A stretch of DNA of 64,000 nt from CAVQZC01 sp963718315 (GTDB taxonomy: Bacteria; Actinomycetota; Thermoleophilia; Gaiellales; JAICJC01). Of this stretch, positions 45,248 through 53,933 are shown in pieces (position 1 is the first letter of the stretch; each line of letters begins with the position of its first letter). The notes below the pieces were generated by a model. That model was not told where the DNA came from. It did no database searches and worked only from the letters and a program-made list of their open reading frames with translations. Location of the stretch: contig CAVQZC010000010.1 in the NCBI GenBank assembly GCA_963718315.1, positions 377,588 to 441,587 on the forward strand. Reading direction: 5' to 3'. Position numbers and translations under genes: made by a program.

Positions 45248-46651
45248 ACGCCGACGAGCGCCTCCACCTCGCCGGCGGCGACGGCCTGGCGGAGGCGCTC
45301 GTAGTCGCGCTCGTTCTGGTCGGCGTACAGCTCGGAGAAGTGGGCGACGGCTCGCTCGAAGACCGCCCCCTTGCCCAGATAGGCAGCGATGGCCAGCCGG
45401 TCACCCGATCGCGCATGCGAGCGCGCGAGCGACCACGCACAGGCACGGGTGTAGGTGAGCAGACCGTGCTCGGTCATCCGGGAGAGGTCCGCCGATGCCT
45501 TCCAGTCCCAGAGTTGGCGGACGTAGTAGTCGCGCTCCACCCCGTCGAGGCTCGCGCTGCGCTGCCAGCTGAGGAAGATGTCGGTGGCGGCCTGCATCAT
45601 CCGCTGGCCCGCGCACCACCCGCTCGCCCTGCGTGGCGTACTCGCTCCGGCCGAGGAACGGCTCGAGCACAGAGGGCTGGGCTTCCTTCGCCTGGAGGAC
45701 GAGCACATCCCGGCCGTCGCGGGCCACCAGCAGGACGACCCAGGCCCGGGTGCCGACGCTCCCCACGCCGACCACCTTCCGCGCCATGTCGGCAAACGTG
45801 TACGACCGCACCAGATGCCGTCGATCGGGATGCAGGTTGTCGAGGTACTGGTCGAACAGGACGCGGGCATGGCGCTCCCGCTCGTCGGCATCCATGCCGT
45901 AGATCTCGTGGATCGGCGTCAGCAGGGGCGGAGCGCTGGTGAACCGAGGCTTGCCGTCGACCATCTCGGTCAGCTTGCGGACGGCGCGGGCGCTGGTCTT
46001 GCGCCGCGCCTTCTCGAACGTGCGGTCGAACAGCTCCTGACCATCGGCGTCGAGCCTGGTGCCGAAACGGGCGGTCAGCTCGTCCGCGTCCAGACGTTCG
46101 TACCACGCGTCGAGCAGGCTCTCGCGGGAGAACTCGAGCATCGCCTCGCGGTACTGGCGCACCGCCCGCTCCACGATGCTCCGCCGCAGGTCGGCCGGGA
46201 GATCGATGTCACGGCCGGCGATCTCGATGCTGGCCGCCATCCGCTTCACATCCCACTCCCAGGGACCGGGGAGCGTCTCGTCGAAGTCGTTGGGCCCGAA
46301 CATCAACCGGCGGTCGGGCGCTGCGAAGCCCCCGAAGTTGGAGATGTGAGCGTCGCCGCAGACCTGGACGACGATGCCGGTGGAGGTCGTCTCGGCCAGG
46401 TCGGCGGCCATCACCGCCGCAGCGCCGCGGTAGAACGTGAACGGTGAGACCAGCATCCGTCCGTAGCGGATCGGCACCAGCTCGGGCAGTCGGGTCGCGG
46501 TCTGCCGGTGCAGCGTGGCGACTGGATCGGGCCTCCCCGCAGCCGGCGCCCACTCCCCATGGCTGGAGCGGGGGACGGCCTTTCGCGCCTCACGGCCGCG
46601 GTCGGCGTCCTCGCCGTTCTGGAGGCGCGCGACCTTCACCGCTGAGCTCAT
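45244..46651 (-). CDS. DUF2252 family protein, one frameshift
   Basis: About 469 residues across a shift near 45610. Characteristic stretches: FTFYRGAAAVMAADLAET, QVCGDAHISNFGGFAAPDR, FGPNDFDETLPGPWEWDVKR, and after the shift WDWKASADLSRMTEHGLL. The CGDAHxxNFG and NDFDE motifs resemble the catalytic loop and Mg site of kinase-like folds (aminoglycoside phosphotransferase-type), so a phosphotransferase role is plausible. The family has no established substrate. It is divergent from a class II aldolase gene. Confidence 0.85.
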
Positions 46652-46715
46652 GTCCGACCCATCCGGTCACGTTACGACGCGGCAGACGATGGAGCAAGGC
46701 CATTACACTCTTGCC

Positions 46716-47468
46716 ATGACTACTGCATCCGCCACCGCCGGCCAGGAGGCGATCGCCGCCGCCCGGGTCGACCTCGCAGCCGCCTTCCGCGCCGCGGCGC
46801 TGCATGGCTTCAACGAGGGGATCGACAACCACTTCAGCCTGGCCGTCCCCGGGCGCGACGACCTGTTCCTGCTGAACCGGTTCGGGCCGCACTGGTCGGA
46901 GATCCGGGCCAGCGACATCCTCACCATCGATCTCGACGGCAACGTCGTCGACGGCGAGGGCGAGTGGGAGACGACGGCGTTCATGATCCACCGCGGAGCC
47001 CACCGTGCGCGGCCGTCGGCCCGCTGCGTGTTCCACACGCACATGCCGTACGCGACGGCGCTCTCGATGGTGCCCCGCGGGCTCGACACCCGGGCCAGCC
47101 AGAACTCCATGTCCTTCCACGGCCGCATCACCGCACTGCCCTACGGCGGGCTGGCCGACGGCGCCGCGGAAGGCGACCGGATCGGGCAGGCGATCGGCGA
47201 CAACGTCAGCGTGGTCATGCTGCAAAACCACGGCGTGCTCGTGATCGGCGAGGATGTCGCCGACGCCTGGCAGAAGCTGTACTTCCTCGAGCGTGCGTGT
47301 CAGACGCAGGTGCTCGCGCTCTCGACGGGTCAGGACCTGCTCCAGGTGTCCGAGGAGATCGCGGCGCGCACCGCCGACCGCTTCGAGCGCGACTCATTCG
47401 GCGCCTCTGAGCTGTTCGCGGCCGAGCGCCGACGGTTGGACCGCGAGAACCCCGGCTACGAGTTGTAA
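46716..47468 (+). CDS. class II aldolase/adducin-family protein
   Basis: 250 residues from ATG 46716; an in-frame ATG at 46689 is possible. Zinc ligands: RCVFHTHMPYATAL (His-x-His) and VMLQNHGVLVIGE (third His); the catalytic acid would lie near LHGFNEGIDNHFSLAVPGRD. The family includes fuculose-phosphate aldolases and dehydratases; the long N-terminal region and SMSFHGR segment resemble the aldolase-like proteins often annotated only as class II. The stop is followed 18 bases later by a convergent lipoprotein gene. Confidence 0.88.
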   Translation: MTTASATAGQEAIAAARVDLAAAFRAAALHGFNEGIDNHFSLAVPGRDDLFLLNRFGPHWSEIRASDILTIDLDGNVVDGEGEWETTAFMIHRGAHRARPSARCVFHTHMPYATALSMVPRGLDTRASQNSMSFHGRITALPYGGLADGAAEGDRIGQAIGDNVSVVMLQNHGVLVIGEDVADAWQKLYFLERACQTQVLALSTGQDLLQVSEEIAARTADRFERDSFGASELFAAERRRLDRENPGYEL

Positions 47469-47485
47469 GAAACGCGGTAGGTGGG

Positions 47486-48040
47486 TCAGCCGTGCGGCGG
47501 GTGGCAGGTGCCCGCCGGCCAGCCCCACAGGGCGTCGACGGCCGCCGGCGGCGTCACCATGCAGGTGAACTGCGTGCTGCCGGGGATGCCGGCCGGATAC
47601 GCGTGCCAGGCCGCTCCCGCGGGCTGCTTGTAGACCAGGTAGGCGCCATCGTCCTGGTCGCCGACCTGCGCCTGGGTCGCGCCGGGCTTGGCGATCAGGC
47701 TGGCGCCCGCCCAGTGGGTCTTCGTCGACGGGTCGTACGCGTAGTACGTGATGCCCTTGACCAGCCCGCTGTAGTCCGAAACCGGGAGATGGTGCATCTT
47801 CGCGCCCGCGGCCAGGAGCTGGGACTTGACGGCGGCGGTGGCGACCAGGTTCTTGGCGCTGGACGCGCTGCCGCCGGACGTCGGCGGCGTGGTCGGCGGC
47901 GTGGAGCTGACGGGCGTGGAACTACCTGCCGTCGACCCGCCGCTGCTGCTCGAAGAGCCGCAGCCGGCTGCGGCACCGCAAACCACGGCAAGCAGGGCGA
48001 GTAGAGCGAAGTGGAAGAAGCGTCCCTGGTAGCTGTCCAC
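47486..48040 (-). CDS. lipoprotein of unknown function
   Basis: 184 residues. Signal peptide with lipobox GAAAGCGSSSSSG (Cys near 27), then a Ser/Thr/Pro linker of about 35 residues. The soluble domain (LLAAGAKMHHLPVSDYSGL, then GITYYAYDPSTKTHWAGASL) is a compact alpha/beta domain with two cysteines near the C-terminus (FTCMV and GTCHPP). No known family recognised. Anchored on the outer face of the membrane. Its promoter region is shared with the ECF sigma gene. Confidence 0.65.
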   Translation of the reverse strand: MDSYQGRFFHFALLALLAVVCGAAAGCGSSSSSGGSTAGSSTPVSSTPPTTPPTSGGSASSAKNLVATAAVKSQLLAAGAKMHHLPVSDYSGLVKGITYYAYDPSTKTHWAGASLIAKPGATQAQVGDQDDGAYLVYKQPAGAAWHAYPAGIPGSTQFTCMVTPPAAVDALWGWPAGTCHPPHG

Positions 48041-48129
48041 TGTGAGATCACGATACTCGGGGGCCCGGTCAGCTGCCGAGACTTGACGGACAGCCCGCAG
48101 AGGATGACCATTCGCGGTGCGATGCCGTC

Positions 48130-48672
48130 ATGACCTCAGCCCAGCAACCCGCCGGGGCGGCGACGATGTCGGTCGTCGACCGGTGCCGGCGCGGCGACCG
48201 CGATGCCTGGAACGAGCTGGTCGAGACGTACTCACGGTACGTCTACGCCATCATCGGCCGCGGATACCGGCTGGCCGGTCCGGACGCCGAGGACGTGTTC
48301 CAGGATGTGTTCGCGCGTGTCTTCGAGCGGCTGGAGACCCTCCGCGACGACGAGGCGCTGCAGGGCTGGATCTCCCAGGTGACGCGCAACCTCTGTCTCG
48401 ACCACATCCGCCGGGTGCGCACGCACCAGGAGCTGTCCGACGACACGGCCGGTCTGGACGAGCGGCTCAACGAGCTCGACGATGCGCTCGCCGTGCGCCA
48501 GGCGATGTCCCGCCTGTCTCACGATTGCTACGAGATCCTCGATCGCTTCTTCTGCCAGGACGAGTCCTACCGGTCGATCGGGCAGCACCTGGGGATCCCG
48601 CCGGGCACGATCGCCAGCCGGATCAGCCGTTGCCTGGGCCGGCTGCGCGAGGAGTTCGGCGACGCCCAGTGA
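48130..48672 (+). CDS. ECF-type RNA polymerase sigma factor
   Basis: 180 residues. Region 2: AWNELVETYSRYVYAIIGRG, with the core-binding and -10 segment GPDAEDVFQDVFARVFERLE then WISQVTRNLCLDHIRRVR. Region 4: RLSHDCYEILDRFFCQDESY, with HTH YRSIGQHLGIPPGTIASRIS for -35 recognition. No anti-sigma gene with a transmembrane helix follows. Instead an 85-residue leader-like protein starts 45 bases after its stop, an arrangement seen with some leader-peptide-like families. Start ATG 48130. Confidence 0.92.
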   Translation: MTSAQQPAGAATMSVVDRCRRGDRDAWNELVETYSRYVYAIIGRGYRLAGPDAEDVFQDVFARVFERLETLRDDEALQGWISQVTRNLCLDHIRRVRTHQELSDDTAGLDERLNELDDALAVRQAMSRLSHDCYEILDRFFCQDESYRSIGQHLGIPPGTIASRISRCLGRLREEFGDAQ

Positions 48673-48717
48673 GCCCGATGCAAGAAAGCGGGAGCCTGCA
48701 CCGTCTGGTGGGACGAG

Positions 48718-48975
48718 ATGACTGACGAACACGAACTCGGACGGATGGTCCGGATGCTCCCTGCCGCACCGGCGGCCTGGGTCGAGGCGGCCCAGGCACT
48801 GCCCTTCCTGAAGGACGAGCTGGATTCGATCCTGGCTCGCGCGGAAGGCGATGCCGGCTTCCGCAAGGCACTTCGCACCGACCCGGCTACAGCACTCCGG
48901 AGCGAGGGGTACGACCTGTCGCCCTCGGTCGTTGCGCACCTGATGCGCAAGCTGCCGCCGGAGCAGGGCTCCTAA
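48718..48975 (+). CDS. small NHLP/Nif11-leader-like protein
   Basis: 85 residues, no signal peptide. The first third (LPAAPAAWVEAAQALP) precedes LDSILARAEGDAGFRKALRT and DPATALRSEGYDLSPSVVAH. That run of aspartate-phenylalanine-arginine helix, DPxxAL, then a second helix starting after a hydroxyl residue, is the layout of leader regions of NHLP/Nif11-type peptide precursors. There is no Cys/Ser/Thr-rich core or Gly-Gly site; the chain ends LPPEQGS. So it may be a leader-like regulator or recognition partner rather than a precursor. Probably in an operon with the sigma gene. Confidence 0.6.
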   Translation: MTDEHELGRMVRMLPAAPAAWVEAAQALPFLKDELDSILARAEGDAGFRKALRTDPATALRSEGYDLSPSVVAHLMRKLPPEQGS

Positions 48976-48987
48976 CCACAGAGCTTC

Positions 48988-49446
48988 TCAGTGGGAGTGG
49001 GAGCGCTCGCTGGCGCGTAGCCGCTCGGCGAGGGTCTTGAGCAGCGCCAGGGAGATCGCCGGCTCCGCCTTCAACACCTTGTTGAAGTTGGCGCGGGAGA
49101 GGCACATGGTCAGCACGTCGTCGTCGGCGACGACCGACGCCGCCCGCGGCGAGTCGGTGAGCAGCGCCATCTCGCCGAACGCCTCGCCCGCGCCCAGCCG
49201 GGCGACCCGGCGGCCCTTCCGCGTCACCGACACGTGGCCATCGAGGACGACGTAAAACGTTCGCGCCGGCTCGCCCTCGCGCACGATCCGAGTCAGCGGC
49301 GCGAACCGGCGTGTCGTCGCCATCCGCGCGATCCGGTGCAGATGGCGCTTCGAGACTCCGGCGAAGATCGGCAGGTCGGCGAGGAACGGCACCCAGTCGT
49401 TCCGCCGCGTCAGCTGCAAGTGTGACTGTTCTGTGGGCGGTCGCAT
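48988..49446 (-). CDS. cyclic nucleotide-binding domain protein
   Basis: 152 residues from ATG 49446; the longer frame upstream is unlikely. Single CNB/Crp-like barrel: VPFLADLPIFAGVSKRHLHR at the entry, REGEPARTFYVVLDGHVSV, then the phosphate-binding cassette LGAGEAFGEMALLTDSPRAA with Glu and Arg for the cyclic phosphate. No HTH or enzyme domain follows, so it is a stand-alone sensor. It ends 13 bases from the convergent leader-like gene. Confidence 0.88.
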   Translation of the reverse strand: MRPPTEQSHLQLTRRNDWVPFLADLPIFAGVSKRHLHRIARMATTRRFAPLTRIVREGEPARTFYVVLDGHVSVTRKGRRVARLGAGEAFGEMALLTDSPRAASVVADDDVLTMCLSRANFNKVLKAEPAISLALLKTLAERLRASERSHSH

Positions 49447-49671
49447 GCGAAAGATCCTCTCACAGCCCGCACGGCGTCGCCACGGCCGACATCGCAGGAT
49501 GCGTTTCGTACGGCCGGGAAGATCCCAGGGGTGCGCGCCGTCTGGTAGGCAGATCGGCAAGCTCGAGACACATATTCACCGGTTTGAGCTACGGCTCTGC
49601 CAAGCGGGGGGAGCCGCACGCCGTGCCGCCTGGGGATGGGCGGCACGGCCGCGGCGTGATCCAATACGCGC

Positions 49672-50511
49672 ATGAGCGATCCCGCCGAGGAACAGCTACC
49701 CGCATACGCCGTTGGCAGGCACGCCGCCGGCAGGCTGTCCGGGGCGCGGCCATGGTCGGAGGGCGTCACCCGCGAGTGGGCGCTCGGCGGGTCGACGGGC
49801 AAGGGTGTTCGGGTGTGTGTCGTCGACAGCGGTATCGAGGCCGGCCACCCGATGGTCGGCGCCGTCCAGGAAGCCGTCTCGATCTCGATCCAGGACGGGG
49901 CCCTGGTGGTCGAGGAGGACACCGCCGGCGATCTGTGCGGCCACGGCACCGCCTGCGCCGGGATCATCCGCAGCGTCGCGCCCGACTGCGAGCTGGGCAG
50001 CGTCCGCGTCCTCGACGAGGGCTTTGTCGGCAGCGGCCCGGTGCTGGTCGAGGGGCTGCGCTGGGCGATCGACCAGGGCTATGACGTCGTCAACATGAGC
50101 CTCTCGACCACCAAGCGGGCGTTCGCCGAAGAACTGCGGGAGCTGGTCGACGAGGCGTACTTCCAGCGCAGCGTGGTCGTCGCCTCGGCGCACAACCTGC
50201 CGGTGGTCAGCTACCCGTGGCGGTTCTCGTCGGTCATCTCCGTCGCCAGCCACGAGCTCGGCGAGCCGATGCTGTACCTGCGCAACCCAAACCCGCCGGT
50301 CGAGTTCTTCGCCCACGGCGTCAACGTCGAGATCGCGTGGTTGGACGGCGGCCGCATCCACTCGACGGGTAACAGCTTCGCGACGCCCCACATCACGGGG
50401 ATCTGCGCCCTCATCCTGGCCAAGCACCCTCACCTGACGCCGTTCGAGGTGAAGACGGTGCTGGGCCTGACAGCCGACAATGCCGGAGGAGCCGATGAGC
50501 CAGTCCGATGA
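49672..50511 (+). CDS. intracellular subtilisin-like (S8) serine protease
   Basis: 279 residues, no signal peptide or propeptide. The triad motifs are complete: RVCVVDSGIEAGHPMV (Asp), DLCGHGTACAGIIRSVAP (His), HSTGNSFATPHITGICALIL (Ser), with an Asn in the middle for the oxyanion hole. The lack of an export signal suggests cytoplasmic processing of a specific partner, as in proteases attached to peptide-modification loci. It overlaps the GAF gene by 17 bases and lies about 0.7 kb downstream of the ECF/leader-like pair. Confidence 0.88.
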   Translation: MSDPAEEQLPAYAVGRHAAGRLSGARPWSEGVTREWALGGSTGKGVRVCVVDSGIEAGHPMVGAVQEAVSISIQDGALVVEEDTAGDLCGHGTACAGIIRSVAPDCELGSVRVLDEGFVGSGPVLVEGLRWAIDQGYDVVNMSLSTTKRAFAEELRELVDEAYFQRSVVVASAHNLPVVSYPWRFSSVISVASHELGEPMLYLRNPNPPVEFFAHGVNVEIAWLDGGRIHSTGNSFATPHITGICALILAKHPHLTPFEVKTVLGLTADNAGGADEPVR

Positions 50512-51154
50512 CCAGCTGCGCGTAGCCGTCGCGGCCGGTGTGCTGCGCGACGAAGCGACCCACCGCGAGCTGCTGTCCTCGATCGCGCAGGTCGCCCGAG
50601 CCATCTTCCATGCCCGGGCGGCAAGCGTGCTGCTGCTCGACGAGACGACCTCCGAGCTGGTGTTCGAGGCGGTCGTCGGCGAGGGCGAGGACACCCTGAT
50701 CGGCCGCCGGTTCGCGTCCGGCACCGGAGTCGCCGGCTGGGTGCTTGCCACCGGCCAGCCGCTGATCCTCACCGACGTCTCGACCGACCCCCGGTTCTCG
50801 GCCGAGACGGCGCACTCGACCGGCTACGTCCCGCAGGGGATCATGGCGGTACCGCTGATCCACGGCGAGGACCCGATCGGCGTGCTCGAGGTGCTCGACC
50901 GGCCTGCCAACTCCCAGTTCTCGCTCGACGAGGTGGAGCTGCTGGGCCTGTTCGGAACGCAGGCGGCAGCGGCTCTGGCACTGCTCCGCCGCGCCCGGCT
51001 GGCCGGGGCGGCGCTGGCCGGCAGCGACCCCGAGCTGGACGCCCTGGCCGGCATCGCCTCACGGATCGCCGGCCGCGAGGGAGCCCCCGCGACCGGCGAG
51101 TTCCTGCAGTCGCTGGACGCGCTGCTGGGCAGACTCAAGCCCGGGACGCTCTAA
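50495..51154 (+). CDS. GAF-domain sensor protein
   Basis: 219 residues from ATG 50495 (ribosome site GGAGG), overlapping the protease stop. One GAF domain, residues 20-175: LLSSIAQVARAIFHARAASV, then VGEGEDTLIGRRFASGTGVA and GIMAVPLIHGEDPIGVLEVL. The tail is helical. No kinase, EAL, GGDEF or HTH domain is attached, so it probably signals by protein contact. The ligand pocket has no heme Cys/His hallmark. Coupled translation suggests joint function with the S8 protease. Confidence 0.85.
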   Translation: MSQSDDQLRVAVAAGVLRDEATHRELLSSIAQVARAIFHARAASVLLLDETTSELVFEAVVGEGEDTLIGRRFASGTGVAGWVLATGQPLILTDVSTDPRFSAETAHSTGYVPQGIMAVPLIHGEDPIGVLEVLDRPANSQFSLDEVELLGLFGTQAAAALALLRRARLAGAALAGSDPELDALAGIASRIAGREGAPATGEFLQSLDALLGRLKPGTL

Positions 51155-51193
51155 CGAGGATGCCTCGCGGCGTCCGGCGGCGTCGGGCTGGCA

Positions 51194-51261
51194 CAGGAGG
51201 CCATGCCGCGTCTTGCCCAGATGAACTCCGTATATGGGCTTCGCCACGGCATGGCCTCCTG
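51194..51261. terminator. 15-bp inverted repeat between convergent genes
   Basis: CAGGAGGCCATGCCG (51194-51208) and its exact complement (51247-51261) with a 38-base spacer. It is located between the ends of the GAF gene and the SRPBCC gene, so it may terminate both. The spacer is longer than in typical intrinsic terminators. Confidence 0.5.
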
Positions 51262-51300
51262 CTGGCCCGCCACTCGCCAGCCGTCCACGATTCAACCCCG

Positions 51301-52035
51301 TTAGAGCGTCGCGCCGGCCAACGCTCCCGTCAGCCACGTCCGCCACTCCTGCTCCGATGCGGCCGCATCGGCCCCCTCGGCGAACAGGTGGTGCCCGGCG
51401 AACACCGGCATCCCGAACACCCCCCGTCCGAAGAACCGCAGCAGGCTGTCAGGCGTGCGGATGCCGACGAAGATCGGCGTCAGGTAGTCGACCTCGCCCA
51501 CGATCGTGGCGGCGTCGAGCTCGATCGTCACCGGATCGCCGACCCCACCACCGGCGCCGAGGCGAAGTACACGGCGAAGCGCGTCGAACGCCTCCGGGCT
51601 GGCGGAGTCGGCGGGGCCCTCGACGCCAACGTATGCCGCATGCCGGCCCGGGAAGTGCTCCAGGTATTGGGCGAGCGTGTGGAGGTAGAAGTCCGTGTGG
51701 GCGCCGGCGCTGTCGTACTGGGTGTCCCAGTCGCCCTCGAAGACGCCGCCGTGGACGTAGCGGATCACGGTCGTGCCGGCCGGCCGGGCCTCGATGTGGT
51801 GCTCGAGCTGGTTGTACCAGCCGTCCGGGCGCTCTCCGCGGACCCTGAAGTGACGGGGCGGATCCCACGCGGTCACGGTGTGGATGCCCGCGGCGGCGCC
51901 GCCCAGCCGTGGCTCGATCTCACCCATCGGGAACAGCCAGGAGGCATTTCCCTCCGGCGTCGTGACGGCGTCCCACACCTGCTCCGGCGTGGCCTTGACC
52001 TCGATCTCGCGTCGAATCTCGAACTCGCGGCTCAT
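51301..52035 (-). CDS. SRPBCC/AHSA1-family protein
   Basis: 244 residues with an N-terminal START-like fold: EIEVKATPEQVWDAVTTPEG, then GEIEPRLGGAAAGIHTVTAWDPP. The family binds hydrophobic ligands in a cavity. The second half (RRVLRLGAGGGVGDPVTIEL) is a less familiar extension. The start overlaps the stop of the upstream ArsR gene (ATGA at 52032-52035), the standard ArsR-AHSA1 pair, in which the regulator controls the ligand-binding partner. Confidence 0.85.
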   Translation of the reverse strand: MSREFEIRREIEVKATPEQVWDAVTTPEGNASWLFPMGEIEPRLGGAAAGIHTVTAWDPPRHFRVRGERPDGWYNQLEHHIEARPAGTTVIRYVHGGVFEGDWDTQYDSAGAHTDFYLHTLAQYLEHFPGRHAAYVGVEGPADSASPEAFDALRRVLRLGAGGGVGDPVTIELDAATIVGEVDYLTPIFVGIRTPDSLLRFFGRGVFGMPVFAGHHLFAEGADAAASEQEWRTWLTGALAGATL

Positions 52036-52628
52036 GAGGGCTCCTTCTGCTTCGTGATTGATGGGTGCAGCGCCACCACCAGGCGGTGGCGGCGGCCGCC
52101 GCCGGCGCGGCGGTCGTCATACCGCTCCGCCAGGCCGGCAAGAAACTCGGAGAGCTCCCGCGCGCACTCGGCCCGGTCGGCCGCTGACGCGAACCGGATC
52201 TCGGCGTCGGCGGCAAACGTCGCCACCGGCTTGCCGGCCTCTTCTGACCCGCTGAGCAGCGTGCCGACGTCGCGGACGAGGCGGGCGGCAACGGCCAGCA
52301 GCCAGCGGGCGGAGAGCTGGTCGGGCGCCCGGCCGGGGTCGGGCTCCACCGCTCCCAGCGCGGACGGGGAGATCACAAACGACGCGGCGTCCGCCTGTAG
52401 CACGCGCTCGGTGCAGTTGCCCTTGCGGCGCTCCTCGACAAGACGCACCAGCCCGTGCCGCTCGAGCTCCCGGAGGTGGTAGTTGATCCGCTGCCGCGGG
52501 AGCCCCAGCGTCGCCGCCAGCGACGTCGCTGACCCAGGCACCGCCAGCGCTGCCAGCAGCCGGGCGCGGGTGGGGTCGAGCGAGACCTCTGCCGCCTCCG
52601 CGCTCTCGATCACCGCGACGTCGTGCAT
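52032..52628 (-). CDS. ArsR-family winged-helix regulator
   Basis: 198 residues. The winged HTH is LDPTRARLLAALAVPGSATS, then LPRQRINYHLRELERHGLVR. There are no metal-binding CxC motifs, so it is of the non-metal ArsR/HTH_20 type usually paired with SRPBCC proteins. The C-terminal 100 residues are unrelated to the HTH and may dimerise or bind ligand. The short intergenic segment upstream has ACCGACA and TGTCGGT about 30 bases apart, a possible operator. Confidence 0.85.
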   Translation of the reverse strand: MHDVAVIESAEAAEVSLDPTRARLLAALAVPGSATSLAATLGLPRQRINYHLRELERHGLVRLVEERRKGNCTERVLQADAASFVISPSALGAVEPDPGRAPDQLSARWLLAVAARLVRDVGTLLSGSEEAGKPVATFAADAEIRFASAADRAECARELSEFLAGLAERYDDRRAGGGRRHRLVVALHPSITKQKEPS

Positions 52629-52682
52629 GGCGACAGTGTGTCACCGACAACTCTTTTTGTCAAGACATCTGAAAGTGTCGGT

Positions 52683-52982
52683 TCAGGTGCGCTGACCGCC
52701 GAGCAGAATCTCCCAGGGCTCGACGCTGACCGTGCGGAGGAGGCCCATCGGCACCCAGGGGTCGGTGCTCAGCCGGCACGTGACCGCCTCCAGCGTTGGC
52801 GCGTCGACGACAATCAGGAACCGCCGGCGGCCGTTCCCCACCGGCCCGCCGAGCACGATGAAGCCGTCGGCAGCCAGGGCATCCATGAACTCGGCGTGAT
52901 CGTCCCAGGCGACCTGCTCGCGCATGGGCAAGCGGTGATTCCACTGCTCGCCCGGCTCTCGAAGCACGGCGAAGTACGACAC
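52683..52982 (-). CDS. YCII-related domain protein
   Basis: 99 residues, start GTG 52982 after AAGGGGCGGG. The YCII fold has its conserved sequence order: YFAVLREPGEQWNHRLPMRE, then DDHAEFMDALAADGFIVLGG. The Asp-His dyad in H-x-x-F/DDHAEF is the expected active-site pair of the family. Reactions are mostly unknown; members are often linked to sigma factors or aromatic degradation. It sits upstream of the ArsR gene in the same direction. Confidence 0.8.
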   Translation of the reverse strand: MSYFAVLREPGEQWNHRLPMREQVAWDDHAEFMDALAADGFIVLGGPVGNGRRRFLIVVDAPTLEAVTCRLSTDPWVPMGLLRTVSVEPWEILLGGQRT

Positions 52983-53094
52983 CCCCGCCCCTTGGTCGCG
53001 TTCGGTTACTTGAACGACTCAACTGTACTTTGGGGCCGCGGCCGTGGTCAACTCAGCTGGTTGATCGGTGCGAGACCGGCTATGGTCGGGGGCG

Positions 53095-53469
53095 ATGATC
53101 GAGGTTCAGCACGTCGACTTCATCTCCATCCCGTCCCGCGACCTGGCGCGGTCGAAGCAGTTCTACGGGGAGACCCTCGGGCTGCCGGTCGAGAAGGACC
53201 ACACGGGATTCGCCGAGTTCAAGGCCGGCCAGGTGACGCTGAGCATCTGGGAGCCGGAGGCCCACGGCATCCTGTTCGCCCCCAACCCGGCGGGCTTTGC
53301 GCTTCGCGTGCCCGACGTGGCGGAGGCCCGGGCGGCGCTCCAGGCCAAGGGGGTCGCGTTCAGCGGCGAGCTCATCGACTCGGGCGTCTGCCACATGGCG
53401 CCATTCCAGGACCCGGACGGCAACGCGCTGATCCTGCACCACCGCTACGCGCCGGCGGACCAGGACTAA
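53095..53469 (+). CDS. glyoxalase/bleomycin-resistance (VOC) family protein
   Basis: 124 residues from ATG 53095 rather than the longer frame at 53068. One VOC module: HVDFISIPSRDLARSKQFYG (first metal His), DHTGFAEFKAGQVTLSIWE, then CHMAPFQDPDGNALILHHRY with the late conserved PDGN and final His/Glu position. Small metal-dependent isomerase or dioxygenase-like; substrate unknown. Convergent with the GlcG-like gene, nine bases apart. Confidence 0.85.
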   Translation: MIEVQHVDFISIPSRDLARSKQFYGETLGLPVEKDHTGFAEFKAGQVTLSIWEPEAHGILFAPNPAGFALRVPDVAEARAALQAKGVAFSGELIDSGVCHMAPFQDPDGNALILHHRYAPADQD

Positions 53470-53478
53470 GAAGCTCGA

Positions 53479-53907
53479 TCAGGCAAGGCCGGCGGCCGCG
53501 ATGGCGGCCTTCGCGCACGCCTCGTCCTGCTCGCCGGTGCCACCGCTGACGCCGAGCGCCCCGATCAGCCCGTCTCCCGCGAACAGCGGCAGTCCGCCGG
53601 CGTAGACGACGATCCGCCCTCCGGAGGTCGACGTGAAGCCCCAGTCGGCGCCGCCCGGCTGCGTGCTCTCCATGAACTCGCCGGTCGGCGTCTGCCAGAG
53701 CACCGCCGTGTAGGCCTTGTCGAGGGCAAGCACCATCGCGCCCAGCGGCGAGCCGTCCATCCGGGCGCTGGCGATCACGTGCCCACCGCGGTCGGCCACG
53801 GCCGCCGCCACCGCCAGTCCCTGACGCCCGGCCTCTTCGCGCACCGCGGCCAGCAGGGCGAGAGCCTGGTCGAGGCTGACTTCCTGGACGGACAGCGGGT
53901 CGGGCAT
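53479..53907 (-). CDS. GlcG/HbpS-family heme- or cofactor-binding protein
   Basis: 142 residues from ATG 53907. The family pattern is clear: SLDQALALLAAVREEAGRQG, then VAVADRGGHVIASARMDGSP and KAYTAVLWQTPTGEF. The C-terminal GLPLFAGDGLIGALGVSGGT and DEACAKAAIAA are typical. Members bind heme or aid glycolate metabolism; this one is encoded apart from any two-component or glycolate genes. Followed on the same strand upstream by an unrelated membrane-anchored gene. Confidence 0.88.
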   Translation of the reverse strand: MPDPLSVQEVSLDQALALLAAVREEAGRQGLAVAAAVADRGGHVIASARMDGSPLGAMVLALDKAYTAVLWQTPTGEFMESTQPGGADWGFTSTSGGRIVVYAGGLPLFAGDGLIGALGVSGGTGEQDEACAKAAIAAAGLA

Positions 53908-53933
53908 CAGCGCGATCCTACAGGCCGTACGTC

